Shown here: one piece after another, positions 24,126-32,062 of the stretch
Layout: each line of letters opens with the position of its first letter
Numbering within the stretch: position 1 is the stretch's first letter
From: Clostridia bacterium
GTDB taxonomy: Bacteria; Bacillota; Clostridia; Oscillospirales; Acutalibacteraceae
Length of the DNA: 64,000 nucleotides
Assembly: GCA_017537365.1 (NCBI GenBank)
Contig: JAFYKZ010000001.1
Coordinates: 1 to 64,000 of the forward strand
Direction of reading: 5' to 3'
Made by a program: the position numbers and the translations under genes
Notes under the pieces: generated by a model
The model's input: the letters and a program-made list of their open reading frames with translations, nothing else
Databases searched by the model: none
Told to the model about the DNA's origin: nothing

Positions 24126-24155
24126 AAGGACGATACCCTATATAGTATCGCCCTT
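24126..24155. terminator. hairpin between converging genes
   Basis: AAGGACGATAC and GTATCGCCCTT pair with one mismatch. On the minus strand the hairpin is followed by ATATTTTTAAT, so it best serves the small minus-strand gene and may also end the plus-strand operon. Confidence 0.65.
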
Positions 24156-24202
24156 ATAAAATAAGAAAAATTTATCTTTAATATTTGTATTATTTAAATC
24201 TA

Positions 24203-24424
24203 TCACCAATTTGTCCACTGAAAAGTTATAATTCCGACAATGGTGCCGAGAATAACTCCTGGAAGCGCGATGGTTGCAAATAAAAGTATTAATAAAACAC
24301 TTTGATTTTGAGAAAAAGGCGAGGTAGGACCATAAGACATTGAAATAATGAAAGTATACCCATTCATAACAATTACAAAAAAACCAACAATAACAAGTAA
24401 TATTATACCAATTACAGCACCCAT
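24203..24424 (-). CDS. small two-helix membrane protein
   Basis: 73 residues from the ATG at 24424; GGGGTG lies six bases upstream, while a GTG at 24433 overlaps that site. Two long hydrophobic helices (AVIGIILLVIVGFFVIVMNGY and VLLILLFATIALPGVILGTIVGII) are separated by a polar SYGPTSPFSQNQ loop. It is the only minus-strand gene inside the long plus-strand region and has its own hairpin terminator. Function unknown. Confidence 0.55.
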   Translation of the reverse strand: MGAVIGIILLVIVGFFVIVMNGYTFIISMSYGPTSPFSQNQSVLLILLFATIALPGVILGTIVGIITFQWTNW

Positions 24425-24563
24425 ATATTTCACCCCATTATGTAAATTGAACTATGCTATCCTATGTGTTACCAGTTATATGATAACATTTAATTTATAT
24501 TATGATTATATCATGAAAATATATTTTAGACAAGCCCAAATATCAAAGGAGCGGATGAAGAAA

Positions 24564-25271
24564 ATGAAATATACAATGTCTGACCTACATGGCAGATATG
24601 ATAAATATACTATCATGCTTAATAAAATAAACTTCACAGAAGACGATGAATTATTTCTTCTAGGAGATGTATGCGATCGTGGTCCGGAGGCAGCACAGAT
24701 ATATTTGGATGTAATGAATCGAGATAATATCTATTGCATCATGGGAAATCATGAAAAGATGCTTTTAGAAGCTCTCCCCCATTCGTTTGGGTTCTTGCAA
24801 AAAGACTACGGTTATTATGCGACATTAGATTTTGAAATTTGGAGTGCTTGTGGTGGTGGAAGTACCTGTGGATCTCTAATAAAAGCCGGTACAGATAAGA
24901 TTATTGATATTTACAATTACATTCTCTCATTTCCTTTTTATAGAGTTGTTGAAGTTGAAGATGGTCGAAAATTCCTTTTGGTTCATGCAGGATTGGATAA
25001 TTATGAACGGACAAAACGACTAGGTGATTATTTACCAGAAGAACTTGTCTGGTATGGTTTTGACCATAATGGTACCTACTATCCTTTACTATATGATAGA
25101 ATCATTGTCGGACACACACCCACTTTTTTATTGAATCCCCAAAAGCCTGCTTCAATCTTTTATGGAAAAGGAAACGTAATCGACATTGATTGTGGCGCAG
25201 TATTTGAAGGAGAAAGCGACGGTCGCTTAGCTTGCCTTTGCCTTGATACAATGGAGGAATTTTATGTTTAA
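24564..25271 (+). CDS. PPP-type metallophosphoesterase
   Basis: 235 residues from the ATG at 24564 (an ATG at 24555 is possible). Motifs are SDLHGRYDKY (D-x-H-G), LGDVCDRGPEA (GDxxDRG), MGNHEKM (GNHE), LVHAGLD and IVGHTPT. This order marks the protein-phosphatase/ApaH/PrpE branch, which acts on phosphoproteins or dinucleoside polyphosphates. It overlaps the following lipoprotein gene by 8 bases. It is the third phosphoesterase in the region and belongs to a different branch from the other two. Confidence 0.85.
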   Translation: MKYTMSDLHGRYDKYTIMLNKINFTEDDELFLLGDVCDRGPEAAQIYLDVMNRDNIYCIMGNHEKMLLEALPHSFGFLQKDYGYYATLDFEIWSACGGGSTCGSLIKAGTDKIIDIYNYILSFPFYRVVEVEDGRKFLLVHAGLDNYERTKRLGDYLPEELVWYGFDHNGTYYPLLYDRIIVGHTPTFLLNPQKPASIFYGKGNVIDIDCGAVFEGESDGRLACLCLDTMEEFYV

Positions 25272-26787
25272 AAACGGAAAACCCTTAAAGTTTTTAGCTG
25301 CGGTTTTGTGTGTCACTTTGATAGTTTCCATTAGTGCTTGTGGAAGGCCTGCAAAAAAATATAACATGACCCTTACAGAAACTGAACGTAAGCAAATCTT
25401 TGTTACAAACGAAGATGATAAGTCAAAAGTAATTCTTTTACCAAAACACGAAATTGATGATTTGTATTATTATATTGATAGCATTAAAGTATTATTTCCA
25501 TATTCGGAATTATTTGAAACTGAAGAATGTTATAAGCGATTACAAACAAAAGTATTTCTGCAAAACCACAACGCTACATTCAAATCGTTCGATGAGCTTA
25601 ACCCCAATGCTCTTACCGATGCAGTAAAACGGAATAACACAGAACATCTCAAGACAAACACGTTTGGATTAGAAGCACCAAGTGATGATTATATTTTAGA
25701 ATTATCAAAACTTATTATTGATACTATCCTTAAACTCAAAGAGTCATATGCGGACATTGATTACAATCGTGTCCTTTGTAATCTAAGCAATCTAAAAATA
25801 CTTTATAAAAAAGGTATGGTAGATAACGCACAGGTTACTGCGGATATGGTTTTACATGTTAGCCCGAACATGTTTGAAATAGTAGATTTAATGAGTGGTG
25901 AAAACGGATGCCGAAATGTAGTTATACACGAAATCATGCATATAATCCAAATGGGCTGTCACTGCGAAAACATCGAGCATTGTACAAGGAGATGTGGCTT
26001 TTCATATCGTTGGGATGATTTTGAAATGAACTCGTCGGATTTCGGATGGCTATTTGAGGGTTCAGCCGAGCGTATGATGTGTAATCTTACTAGCGATGTT
26101 GCACTTACATACAAATATATGATAAACTATATATGCACAATGAATCTAACCACAATTATGAAACAAGACGTGCCTGCTAATTACTTGGAAACGTTAAGCT
26201 TTTATGATAATGCTGACAAGCTTTATGAGTTGTTTGATTGCAAGAACAAAACAGAAAAAACAGAACTATTAAATACTATGATTGCCATTAATATTATCCA
26301 GATGACTCCGGATACTTTTTTGAGTGTCTATGCAACAGCATATGAGAAGGATATCAATAATACAAGCACAATCGATGACATAAACTACTCTCTAAAACCT
26401 TATGTTTGCTTGTATTTTACTAAACAGTTTTACAAGCAAACTCTCGATGCGTTTTCCAGCAGTTCAAAACTTACTACTAACGATTTATTGTTTTTAATCA
26501 ATCTGTTTGAGGCAAGTATAGACAATCATCTAAAGTATACCAATGATGACTATCTATTATATAATCAATCGTTTGTCGAAACATATTTGAATGTAAGAAA
26601 TCGTTTTTTTGAAGTGATCTCCAAATATAATGGCATCGATATTTTGTCGCAATATGAATCATATAACATGCTTGCAGGAAAAACAAAAATCAACGCATCT
26701 CTTAAATGGCTCGAAAAGGACAAGATAGACTTTTTAATTGAACGATTTGAATATTTAGAATTCAACAGAAATTCGAAAATTCAGTAA
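25264..26787 (+). CDS. lipoprotein with HExxH zinc peptidase motif
   Basis: 507 residues from the ATG at 25264 with TGGAGGAATTTT upstream. The signal peptide ends in a lipobox (SISACG), so the mature protein should be on the outer membrane face. VIHEIMHIIQ (His222, Glu223, His226) followed by WLFEGSAERMM gives a gluzincin-like His-His-Glu zinc site. Between them are clustered cysteines (CHCENIEHCTRRCG), unusual for an exported protein and perhaps disulfide-bonded. The C-terminal half is helical. A surface metallopeptidase is likely; its target is unknown. Confidence 0.75.
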   Translation: MFKNGKPLKFLAAVLCVTLIVSISACGRPAKKYNMTLTETERKQIFVTNEDDKSKVILLPKHEIDDLYYYIDSIKVLFPYSELFETEECYKRLQTKVFLQNHNATFKSFDELNPNALTDAVKRNNTEHLKTNTFGLEAPSDDYILELSKLIIDTILKLKESYADIDYNRVLCNLSNLKILYKKGMVDNAQVTADMVLHVSPNMFEIVDLMSGENGCRNVVIHEIMHIIQMGCHCENIEHCTRRCGFSYRWDDFEMNSSDFGWLFEGSAERMMCNLTSDVALTYKYMINYICTMNLTTIMKQDVPANYLETLSFYDNADKLYELFDCKNKTEKTELLNTMIAINIIQMTPDTFLSVYATAYEKDINNTSTIDDINYSLKPYVCLYFTKQFYKQTLDAFSSSSKLTTNDLLFLINLFEASIDNHLKYTNDDYLLYNQSFVETYLNVRNRFFEVISKYNGIDILSQYESYNMLAGKTKINASLKWLEKDKIDFLIERFEYLEFNRNSKIQ

Positions 26788-26808
26788 TAAATAAAGGAGA
26801 AATCAAAT

Positions 26809-27093
26809 ATGAGTAATAGGCAATTTACTTTTTGCGCTATGGACCGAGATGGCAAAGAAATCGAATGCGTTGCCTTGAATTTCAAATTCAACGAACAAAC
26901 AGGAAAAAACTATATAGTTTATACTGACAACAGTGTCGATCCTGCAGATGGATGCACAAAAGTGTTTGCTTCCATATTTAATCCTGATGCGGATGATATG
27001 GTTTTGCACCCAATAGAGACTGAAGAAGAATGGGACTTCGTGCATAGTATGCTCAGCGAATTGGAAACCGAATCCGATCAAGAAAATCAATAA
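26809..27093 (+). CDS. DUF1292-like small acidic protein
   Basis: 94 residues after AAAGGAGAAATCAAAT. The sequence FKFNEQTGKNYIVYTDNSVDPADG, VFASIFNP and ETEEEWDFVHSML matches the pattern of the DUF1292/YrzB family of small acidic Firmicutes proteins. No biochemical role is known for that family. It lies 34 bases upstream of the radical SAM gene; although short, it lacks Cys or leader features that would mark it as a modified peptide. Confidence 0.65.
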   Translation: MSNRQFTFCAMDRDGKEIECVALNFKFNEQTGKNYIVYTDNSVDPADGCTKVFASIFNPDADDMVLHPIETEEEWDFVHSMLSELETESDQENQ

Positions 27094-27127
27094 AAATGAA
27101 CTTTATAAAATTGGAGAATTAAATAAA

Positions 27128-28495
27128 ATGTTTGACGATATTTCACGCTTCACATCTTTTATGCCACCTTATACGATTGCGCGAAACAAACAACTTAAGT
27201 ATTTATTCCTTGAAATAACTATGAAATGTAATATGTGTTGTGAACATTGCGGTTCAAACTGTTCTTCGGAAACTGATTATTCTGAATTGACCACTGAACA
27301 ATGGAAACAGTTCATTTTGTCTATTGGTGAGCAATTTGATAGTAATCGTTTGGTGCTTTGCATTACAGGTGGCGAACCACTTCTTCATCCTGATTTTTTT
27401 GACATTGTTAAAACGATAAAAAAAGCTGGTTTTAGATGGGGGTTGACAACTAATGGTCTAATGATAAAAGATTCCGATTATGTTAAAGAATTATATTTAT
27501 CGGGAATGAAAACAATCTCGCTTTCTATAGATGGATTGAAGGATACTCACGATACGTTTAGAGGTATGATAGGTGCTTATGATAAAACAATGGCAGCAAT
27601 CAAGCTGTTTTATGAGCGCAGTAAACATGCTCATGTTCAAGTTACAACTACTGTCAGCAAGAAAAATATCGCCGAACTTGAAGAATTATATTTAGAACTC
27701 AAAAACAATGGAGTAAGAGATTGGCGTATTGCGAGTGTTGATCCAATTGGCAGAGCTGAAACCGCGGCGGATTTGCTTTTGGATGAGGACGACTACAGTA
27801 AGTTGTTTTCATTCATTTCTGAGTTGCGCAAGGAAAACGAAATTAACGTCACATATGGATGTGCGCATTATATTCCTGATTCTTTTAGATACAACTTAAG
27901 AGATATGCCGTACAAATGTGGGGCCGGTGAGTTTGTAGCCTCAGTTTTATGTAACGGAGATATTTATTCTTGCATTGATATTGAGCGACGCCCTGAACTT
28001 GTTCAAGGTAATGTTTTGAAAGATGATTTTTTGCAAGTGTGGGAAAAAGGATTCAAACCATTCAAAGGAACAGAACGGATTAAAAAAAGTCCTAAATGTT
28101 CGAATTGTGGTAACGCTCCTCTTTGTAATGGTGATAGCGCACACACGTGGGACTATGATAAATGCGAACCTAAAATTTGCCTATACGAATTAATGAGAAA
28201 ACGCAAATATTCTGAACTAGGTAGATGTGGTAATTGCGGCAACTATTTAGAAGATGACGCAGCTTACTGTGAGACTTGTGGAACAAAACGCGGAGATGGT
28301 GCGTTTGAACACTTTGATTTCAATGATGAAATGTTTCAGACCCTATATGGTCCTCCTCCGATGAACTACCGATTCGAATGTAATGAGTGCGGTTCACAAT
28401 GGAACAGAGTGTTAATGAGTACCGGATCAGTTAAATATTGTCCTGGTTGTGGTAGTTCTAAAATCAAAAATACATTTGAAGAATCTATGTGGTAA
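27128..28495 (+). CDS. radical SAM/SPASM protein with C-terminal zinc ribbons
   Basis: 455 residues. CNMCCEHC gives Cys34, Cys38 and Cys41 for the AdoMet cluster, followed by ITGGEPLLHPDF, TTNGL and ISLSIDGL, typical of the MoaA/PqqE group. A SPASM-like region has CGAGE, CNGDIYSCIDI and CSNCGNAPLC. After residue 365 come two zinc-ribbon units (CGNCGNYLEDDAAYCETCG and FECNECGSQW with YCPGCGSS), an unusual tail. Catalysis on a peptide or protein is likely. No precursor peptide is visible beside it, so the substrate may be a full protein, perhaps one encoded next to it. Confidence 0.82.
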   Translation: MFDDISRFTSFMPPYTIARNKQLKYLFLEITMKCNMCCEHCGSNCSSETDYSELTTEQWKQFILSIGEQFDSNRLVLCITGGEPLLHPDFFDIVKTIKKAGFRWGLTTNGLMIKDSDYVKELYLSGMKTISLSIDGLKDTHDTFRGMIGAYDKTMAAIKLFYERSKHAHVQVTTTVSKKNIAELEELYLELKNNGVRDWRIASVDPIGRAETAADLLLDEDDYSKLFSFISELRKENEINVTYGCAHYIPDSFRYNLRDMPYKCGAGEFVASVLCNGDIYSCIDIERRPELVQGNVLKDDFLQVWEKGFKPFKGTERIKKSPKCSNCGNAPLCNGDSAHTWDYDKCEPKICLYELMRKRKYSELGRCGNCGNYLEDDAAYCETCGTKRGDGAFEHFDFNDEMFQTLYGPPPMNYRFECNECGSQWNRVLMSTGSVKYCPGCGSSKIKNTFEESMW

Positions 28496-28511
28496 GACGG
28501 TATATATTATT

Positions 28512-29678
28512 ATGGAATTTTACAAATACAAAGATGAACTCAGTAAAATGACTTTTGAAAATTTTATTTGTGATCAATCAAATGAAGAATCCTATAAAAA
28601 ACTTTATTTGTTATCAACCTCTTTTCCTTTCTCTGACAATCGGATTGTTTTACAAGGGCCAAGAAAATCAGGTAAATCTCATCTTATTACAGCTTTACTT
28701 AATAGTGTTCATGAAAGTAATCCTTCTTTGAAAATCCAAAGAACCAACGGCGAAGATTTCGTGAGTCATATACTTTTCGAGCATCACAGCAAATCACTTG
28801 GATTCACTAACACTTCTGCAGAGAGATATATCGACAAACTATTGAGTAACAATGTGGTTATAATAGAAGATATTAACTATGTTGACAAACAACTCGCCGA
28901 AGAATGCTTAACAAAAAAGATGTTTTGCGAATTGTTAGATAAATGGGATTTCAAAAACAAATTGTTGGTTTTTACCATCGATGAGTCATATGAAGGAAGA
29001 ATTACAGATGATGACGTGCTTGATCGACTCGCAGCGTTTGAAAAACTCTTTATAGGCAAACAAAACAAACAATCGGTACACATGCTTTTTGCATCGTGGG
29101 GTTTTGACAGTCCGTTAATGAGAACAAAATTTTCAAGGATAATTCCACAAAATGATTCTTTATTTGAAAAAACTTGTTTTATACTTCCTTATGCCGGATT
29201 TGATTTTGAAGCGACATACAAACAAGAAAAAGAATATCTTGTTGAATTTGGGTTTGACCCCGATAAAATAAACATGGTAGATTGTAACTTTAATAGCACA
29301 TCAAAAGCTCCAGATTATATTTACGTTCCCGGTGGCGACCCTTTCAAGTTGCTAAAAACCTTAATCGATATGGATATGCTTGATGTGATTAAAAAATGCA
29401 TTTTTGAAAAAGGAACTGTTTATATAGGCATATCAGCTGGAGCATATCTTGCAAGCAAAAGTATTGACTATGTAACGCAACTTGAAGATAATAATATTAT
29501 AACTAATAATATTTTTGATTCTTTAGGCTTAATTAAGGAGTGTTTAATTTGTCATTATGAGCATTATTCATACACAACACTTAAAATTTGTGAAGAAATT
29601 ATCGGAACAGTTTCAATGGCAATTAGAGACGATCAACTACTAATGTGGGAAAACGAAAAATGGTCATATATTGAATAG
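28512..29678 (+). CDS. DnaA-like ATPase fused to an S51 (dipeptidase E-like) peptidase
   Basis: 388 residues from the ATG at 28512. Residues 1-210 are a DnaA/DnaC-like AAA+ part: MTFENFICDQSN, Walker A GPRKSGKS (49-56) and Walker B VVIIEDINYV (about 117-126). Residues 215-388 match the S51 family: an ILPYAGFDF strand, YVPGGDPFKLL, the nucleophile elbow GISAGA with Ser308, HY with His348, and a final IRDDQLLMW strand. S51 enzymes cleave Asp-X dipeptides or cyanophycin-like chains. Joining it to an AAA+ ATPase is odd. The gene is 16 bases after the radical SAM gene and 20 before the GyrB-like gene. Confidence 0.78.
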   Translation: MEFYKYKDELSKMTFENFICDQSNEESYKKLYLLSTSFPFSDNRIVLQGPRKSGKSHLITALLNSVHESNPSLKIQRTNGEDFVSHILFEHHSKSLGFTNTSAERYIDKLLSNNVVIIEDINYVDKQLAEECLTKKMFCELLDKWDFKNKLLVFTIDESYEGRITDDDVLDRLAAFEKLFIGKQNKQSVHMLFASWGFDSPLMRTKFSRIIPQNDSLFEKTCFILPYAGFDFEATYKQEKEYLVEFGFDPDKINMVDCNFNSTSKAPDYIYVPGGDPFKLLKTLIDMDMLDVIKKCIFEKGTVYIGISAGAYLASKSIDYVTQLEDNNIITNNIFDSLGLIKECLICHYEHYSYTTLKICEEIIGTVSMAIRDDQLLMWENEKWSYIE

Positions 29679-29698
29679 ATTAAGGAGAAATAAACAAA

Positions 29699-30946
29699 AT
29701 GAAACACGACAATAACACAATTTTTATACTAAAGGGACCCGACAGAGTGCGAAAAAGACCGGCTGTTACGTTTGGCTCAGATGATACGGAAGGCGTTATC
29801 TCAGTTATCAAGACTTTACTCGATATTTTTGTTACTGAAGCCGCACTTGGTTATTCTTCGGGTATTGATGTGAACATTCACGCAGATGATTCGATTAGTG
29901 TTCGAAGCTATGATAGAGGCTTCATTCTTGATGAAACAATTATTGATGGCAAGCCTGCGTGGTATCAAGACTTTTGTGAATTATACTGTGGCCCACGTAA
30001 ACTTGACGAGAAATACTATTTTAGTTTAGGGGTCCATCATAATGATTTGTATGGACAAGTAGAAACCCCTATGCCTAAGTACCAGGTAGATACTGACCAT
30101 GGATTTGACCTGTGTTGTGTCCAATATGTATCGAAGTTTATGCATGTAGAAGCGACACGAAACGGCACCAAAAAGGTACTTGATTTTGAAAAAGGATATA
30201 GTGTCTCCGATTTGCGTAAGGAACCTTCAGCAGAGCCTACAAGCACATTTATTCATTTTTTGATTGACTCAGATGTTTTTAGAGATATAAATTTCCCTGT
30301 ATCTGAAATTGTGGATTTTTTGAGAAATGTAGCAATTACAATTCCCGGAGTAAAATGCGGAATTAGTGATGAACGAAACAACCTTTCGACTACGTTCTTA
30401 TATCCAAATGGTACAGAAGATTACGTTTCTAATATTTCAAGTACCATTCCTTTACCACTATTCACAAACGAAATGGAGGCAAAAGGAAAAGATCGATACA
30501 ACTATCGAGAATACGACGCAAAGGTTAAGATCGTTTTTGGGTTTGTGAAAGATTTTACAAATACACTCTGTTTGCACAATTACAGAAAATTAGAGTGTGG
30601 AGGATATCATCTTGATGCAGTTAAGGAACGGTTGCTTCACTATATTAACTGGGAGTTCATCTGGGATTTTAGAGATGATTCAAGTTCTAACGATGAGGAC
30701 AACTATTATTCTCGGAGACGATTTGAATTATCGTTTGATGATATAAAGGAAAATATCGTTTTGATAATAGAAACGAACTGCACTAAATATGCTTCCGATT
30801 ATGTGAACGCAACAAAAAAATCAATTAAAAATCGAATGATAGCTGATATGGCATATGATTTAATATCCGACGACTTCGGCCATTATTTAAAACAAAATCA
30901 CGATGCGATTTTCTCTATATTAAAAAAGTGTCAAGATAAAAAATAA
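29699..30946 (+). CDS. GyrB-like protein with degenerate ATP site
   Basis: 415 residues. The alignment with the GyrB ATPase and transducer domains is clear by eye: VRKRPAVTFGS for VRKRPGMYIGD, GVISVIKTLLDIFVTEAALG for the helix with E42 and N46, VNIHADDSISVRSYDRG for the D73 region, and later FVKDFTNTLCLHNY with GGYHLDAVKERL. At the places of E42, N46 and D73 of E. coli GyrB stand Thr39, Ile43 and Ser, and the glycine-rich ATP lid is LGVHHND. ATP binding and hydrolysis are therefore probably lost. The TOPRIM domain is absent. It may be a binding or decoy protein; the role is unknown. Confidence 0.78.
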   Translation: MKHDNNTIFILKGPDRVRKRPAVTFGSDDTEGVISVIKTLLDIFVTEAALGYSSGIDVNIHADDSISVRSYDRGFILDETIIDGKPAWYQDFCELYCGPRKLDEKYYFSLGVHHNDLYGQVETPMPKYQVDTDHGFDLCCVQYVSKFMHVEATRNGTKKVLDFEKGYSVSDLRKEPSAEPTSTFIHFLIDSDVFRDINFPVSEIVDFLRNVAITIPGVKCGISDERNNLSTTFLYPNGTEDYVSNISSTIPLPLFTNEMEAKGKDRYNYREYDAKVKIVFGFVKDFTNTLCLHNYRKLECGGYHLDAVKERLLHYINWEFIWDFRDDSSSNDEDNYYSRRRFELSFDDIKENIVLIIETNCTKYASDYVNATKKSIKNRMIADMAYDLISDDFGHYLKQNHDAIFSILKKCQDKK

Positions 30947-30956
30947 TAAAAATAGA

Positions 30957-31000
30957 AAAACATAAAGAGGTTGAGAATTTTCCCTACCTCTTTATGTTTT
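30957..31000. terminator. bidirectional terminator
   Basis: A perfect 15-base stem (AAAACATAAAGAGGT and complement, arms 30957-30971 and 30986-31000), A-rich before and T-rich after. It ends the plus-strand operon and overlaps the stop of the converging TnpV gene. Confidence 0.88.
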
Positions 31001-31382
31001 ATTTGAATATTAAATCTGCATTTACAATTTCCATTGCCCTTTGACGAATATTATTCATCTTACCAACCCAAGCCATTTGGTTTGTCGCTTTGAGTTGTTC
31101 GGTCATGCCCTCACATTCAGCCATTTGTTTAACCAAACGATTGAAAGTATCTTCGGCATCACGATCAAGTTGAAGAAGGTAATCGTAAAGCGTATGGTCA
31201 TTTAGCATTTTATTATAAGTAGCCTTGTAATGTTTTTGAATGTATTTCAAATGACGTTGACCCCATACGCCGATTGGTTCACGCTCTGGTTCATCCTCAC
31301 CGGCGATAATATAATAATCACCGCAGAGTTCATACTCTAGCCCCGTTCTTTCGTCGATAATAAATTTCGCTAACTGTTCCAT
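30999..31382 (-). CDS. TnpV-like transposon-encoded protein
   Basis: 127 residues. The pattern LTGLEY-type start (DERTGLEYELCGDYYI), GVWGQRHLKYIQKHYKATYNKML and a helical C-terminus with WVGKMNNIRQRAMEIV match the TnpV family first named in the Tn4451 group of clostridial elements. It is a small helical protein with unproven function, present in many integrated elements that use large serine recombinases. It marks this stretch as element DNA and lies close to what seems to be the right end. Confidence 0.75.
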   Translation of the reverse strand: MEQLAKFIIDERTGLEYELCGDYYIIAGEDEPEREPIGVWGQRHLKYIQKHYKATYNKMLNDHTLYDYLLQLDRDAEDTFNRLVKQMAECEGMTEQLKATNQMAWVGKMNNIRQRAMEIVNADLIFK

Positions 31383-31384
31383 AA

Positions 31385-31570
31385 TTAAGCCTCCCTATAA
31401 ACCACTTTAAGTTTCTTTTGTTTTGAGCGAATAACTTTTAATAAAACTCCATCCAAAGCATCGGTATATTTACCATCCGCAATAAGTTTATTTCTCATTT
31501 CATTCATACAGTTTACGACTACCCGACGTTCGAAATCATCCAATGCGATGTAATATTTCTTTTCTTTCAT
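31385..31570 (-). CDS. small basic protein of the element end
   Basis: 61 residues, starting MKEKKYYIALDDFERR, ending 2 bases before the TnpV start. It is charged and helical with no motif. Very short spacings on both sides place it in an operon with TnpV and the following 100-residue gene. Function unknown. Confidence 0.65.
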   Translation of the reverse strand: MKEKKYYIALDDFERRVVVNCMNEMRNKLIADGKYTDALDGVLLKVIRSKQKKLKVVYREA

Positions 31571-31571
31571 A

Positions 31572-31874
31572 TTAGCACTCCTTTAGCAAGTCCTTGAATG
31601 GAGCCTCATCGTTTACGAATGTGTCGTAGGTGAATTGTGCGCCTAAACGGAAACCCATAATAAAACTGTCGAGGTTTGATTCACCGTTAACTACTCCCCA
31701 AGCATTGACGAAATCGAGAAACTTTTTCTTGCTTTCGCCCGAAAGGTTCTCGGTCAAGAAATCCTCATTTAACATCAGGATTTCCATTTGTTTCTGCACG
31801 GCTTTGTTTTCCTTTGTGCTCCTTGCTTGTGGGTCAAGGTTGCCGTAATAAAACTCTTCAATAAATTTTCCCAT
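31572..31874 (-). CDS. DUF6809-like small protein
   Basis: 100 residues after an AAAGGAGGCAATTTT ribosome site on the minus strand. It begins MGKFIEEFYYGNLDPQARS and has a helical body with GFRLGAQFTYDTF. Proteins of this form (DUF6809, named from memory) are frequent in clostridial mobile elements. It is first in a three-gene operon with the 61-residue protein and TnpV. Function unknown. Confidence 0.65.
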   Translation of the reverse strand: MGKFIEEFYYGNLDPQARSTKENKAVQKQMEILMLNEDFLTENLSGESKKKFLDFVNAWGVVNGESNLDSFIMGFRLGAQFTYDTFVNDEAPFKDLLKEC

Positions 31875-31958
31875 AAAATTGCCTCCTTTAAGTTTCTACA
31901 ATAATTGTACTTAAAGAAGGCTCAATAGTCGAATGTACGGATATAAAAAGAAAAAGGA

Positions 31959-32030
31959 CAAGAAAAAAGAGAGAAGATTAAACTTCTCTCAATTCTCTTG
32001 CCCGCAATACTCGTACCATTAAAATGTACG
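31959..32030. other. two nested hairpins at the element-chromosome junction
   Basis: The first pair is 31959-31976 with 31983-32000 (18-base arms, about four mismatches, inner GAGAGAAG/CTTCTCTC perfect). The second is CGTAC 32012-32016 with GTACG 32026-32030. They lie between the element genes and the 3' end of rlmD and may be a terminator, an end structure or both. Confidence 0.45.
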
Positions 32031-32062
32031 ATGCGTCTTCTCATTTTTTACTGCTTAGTCTT

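Noticed and set aside
26809-27093. 94-residue protein before the second radical SAM gene as a modified peptide precursor
   Set aside because: It matches the DUF1292 pattern, is acidic throughout, and has no Cys-rich or repeated core.
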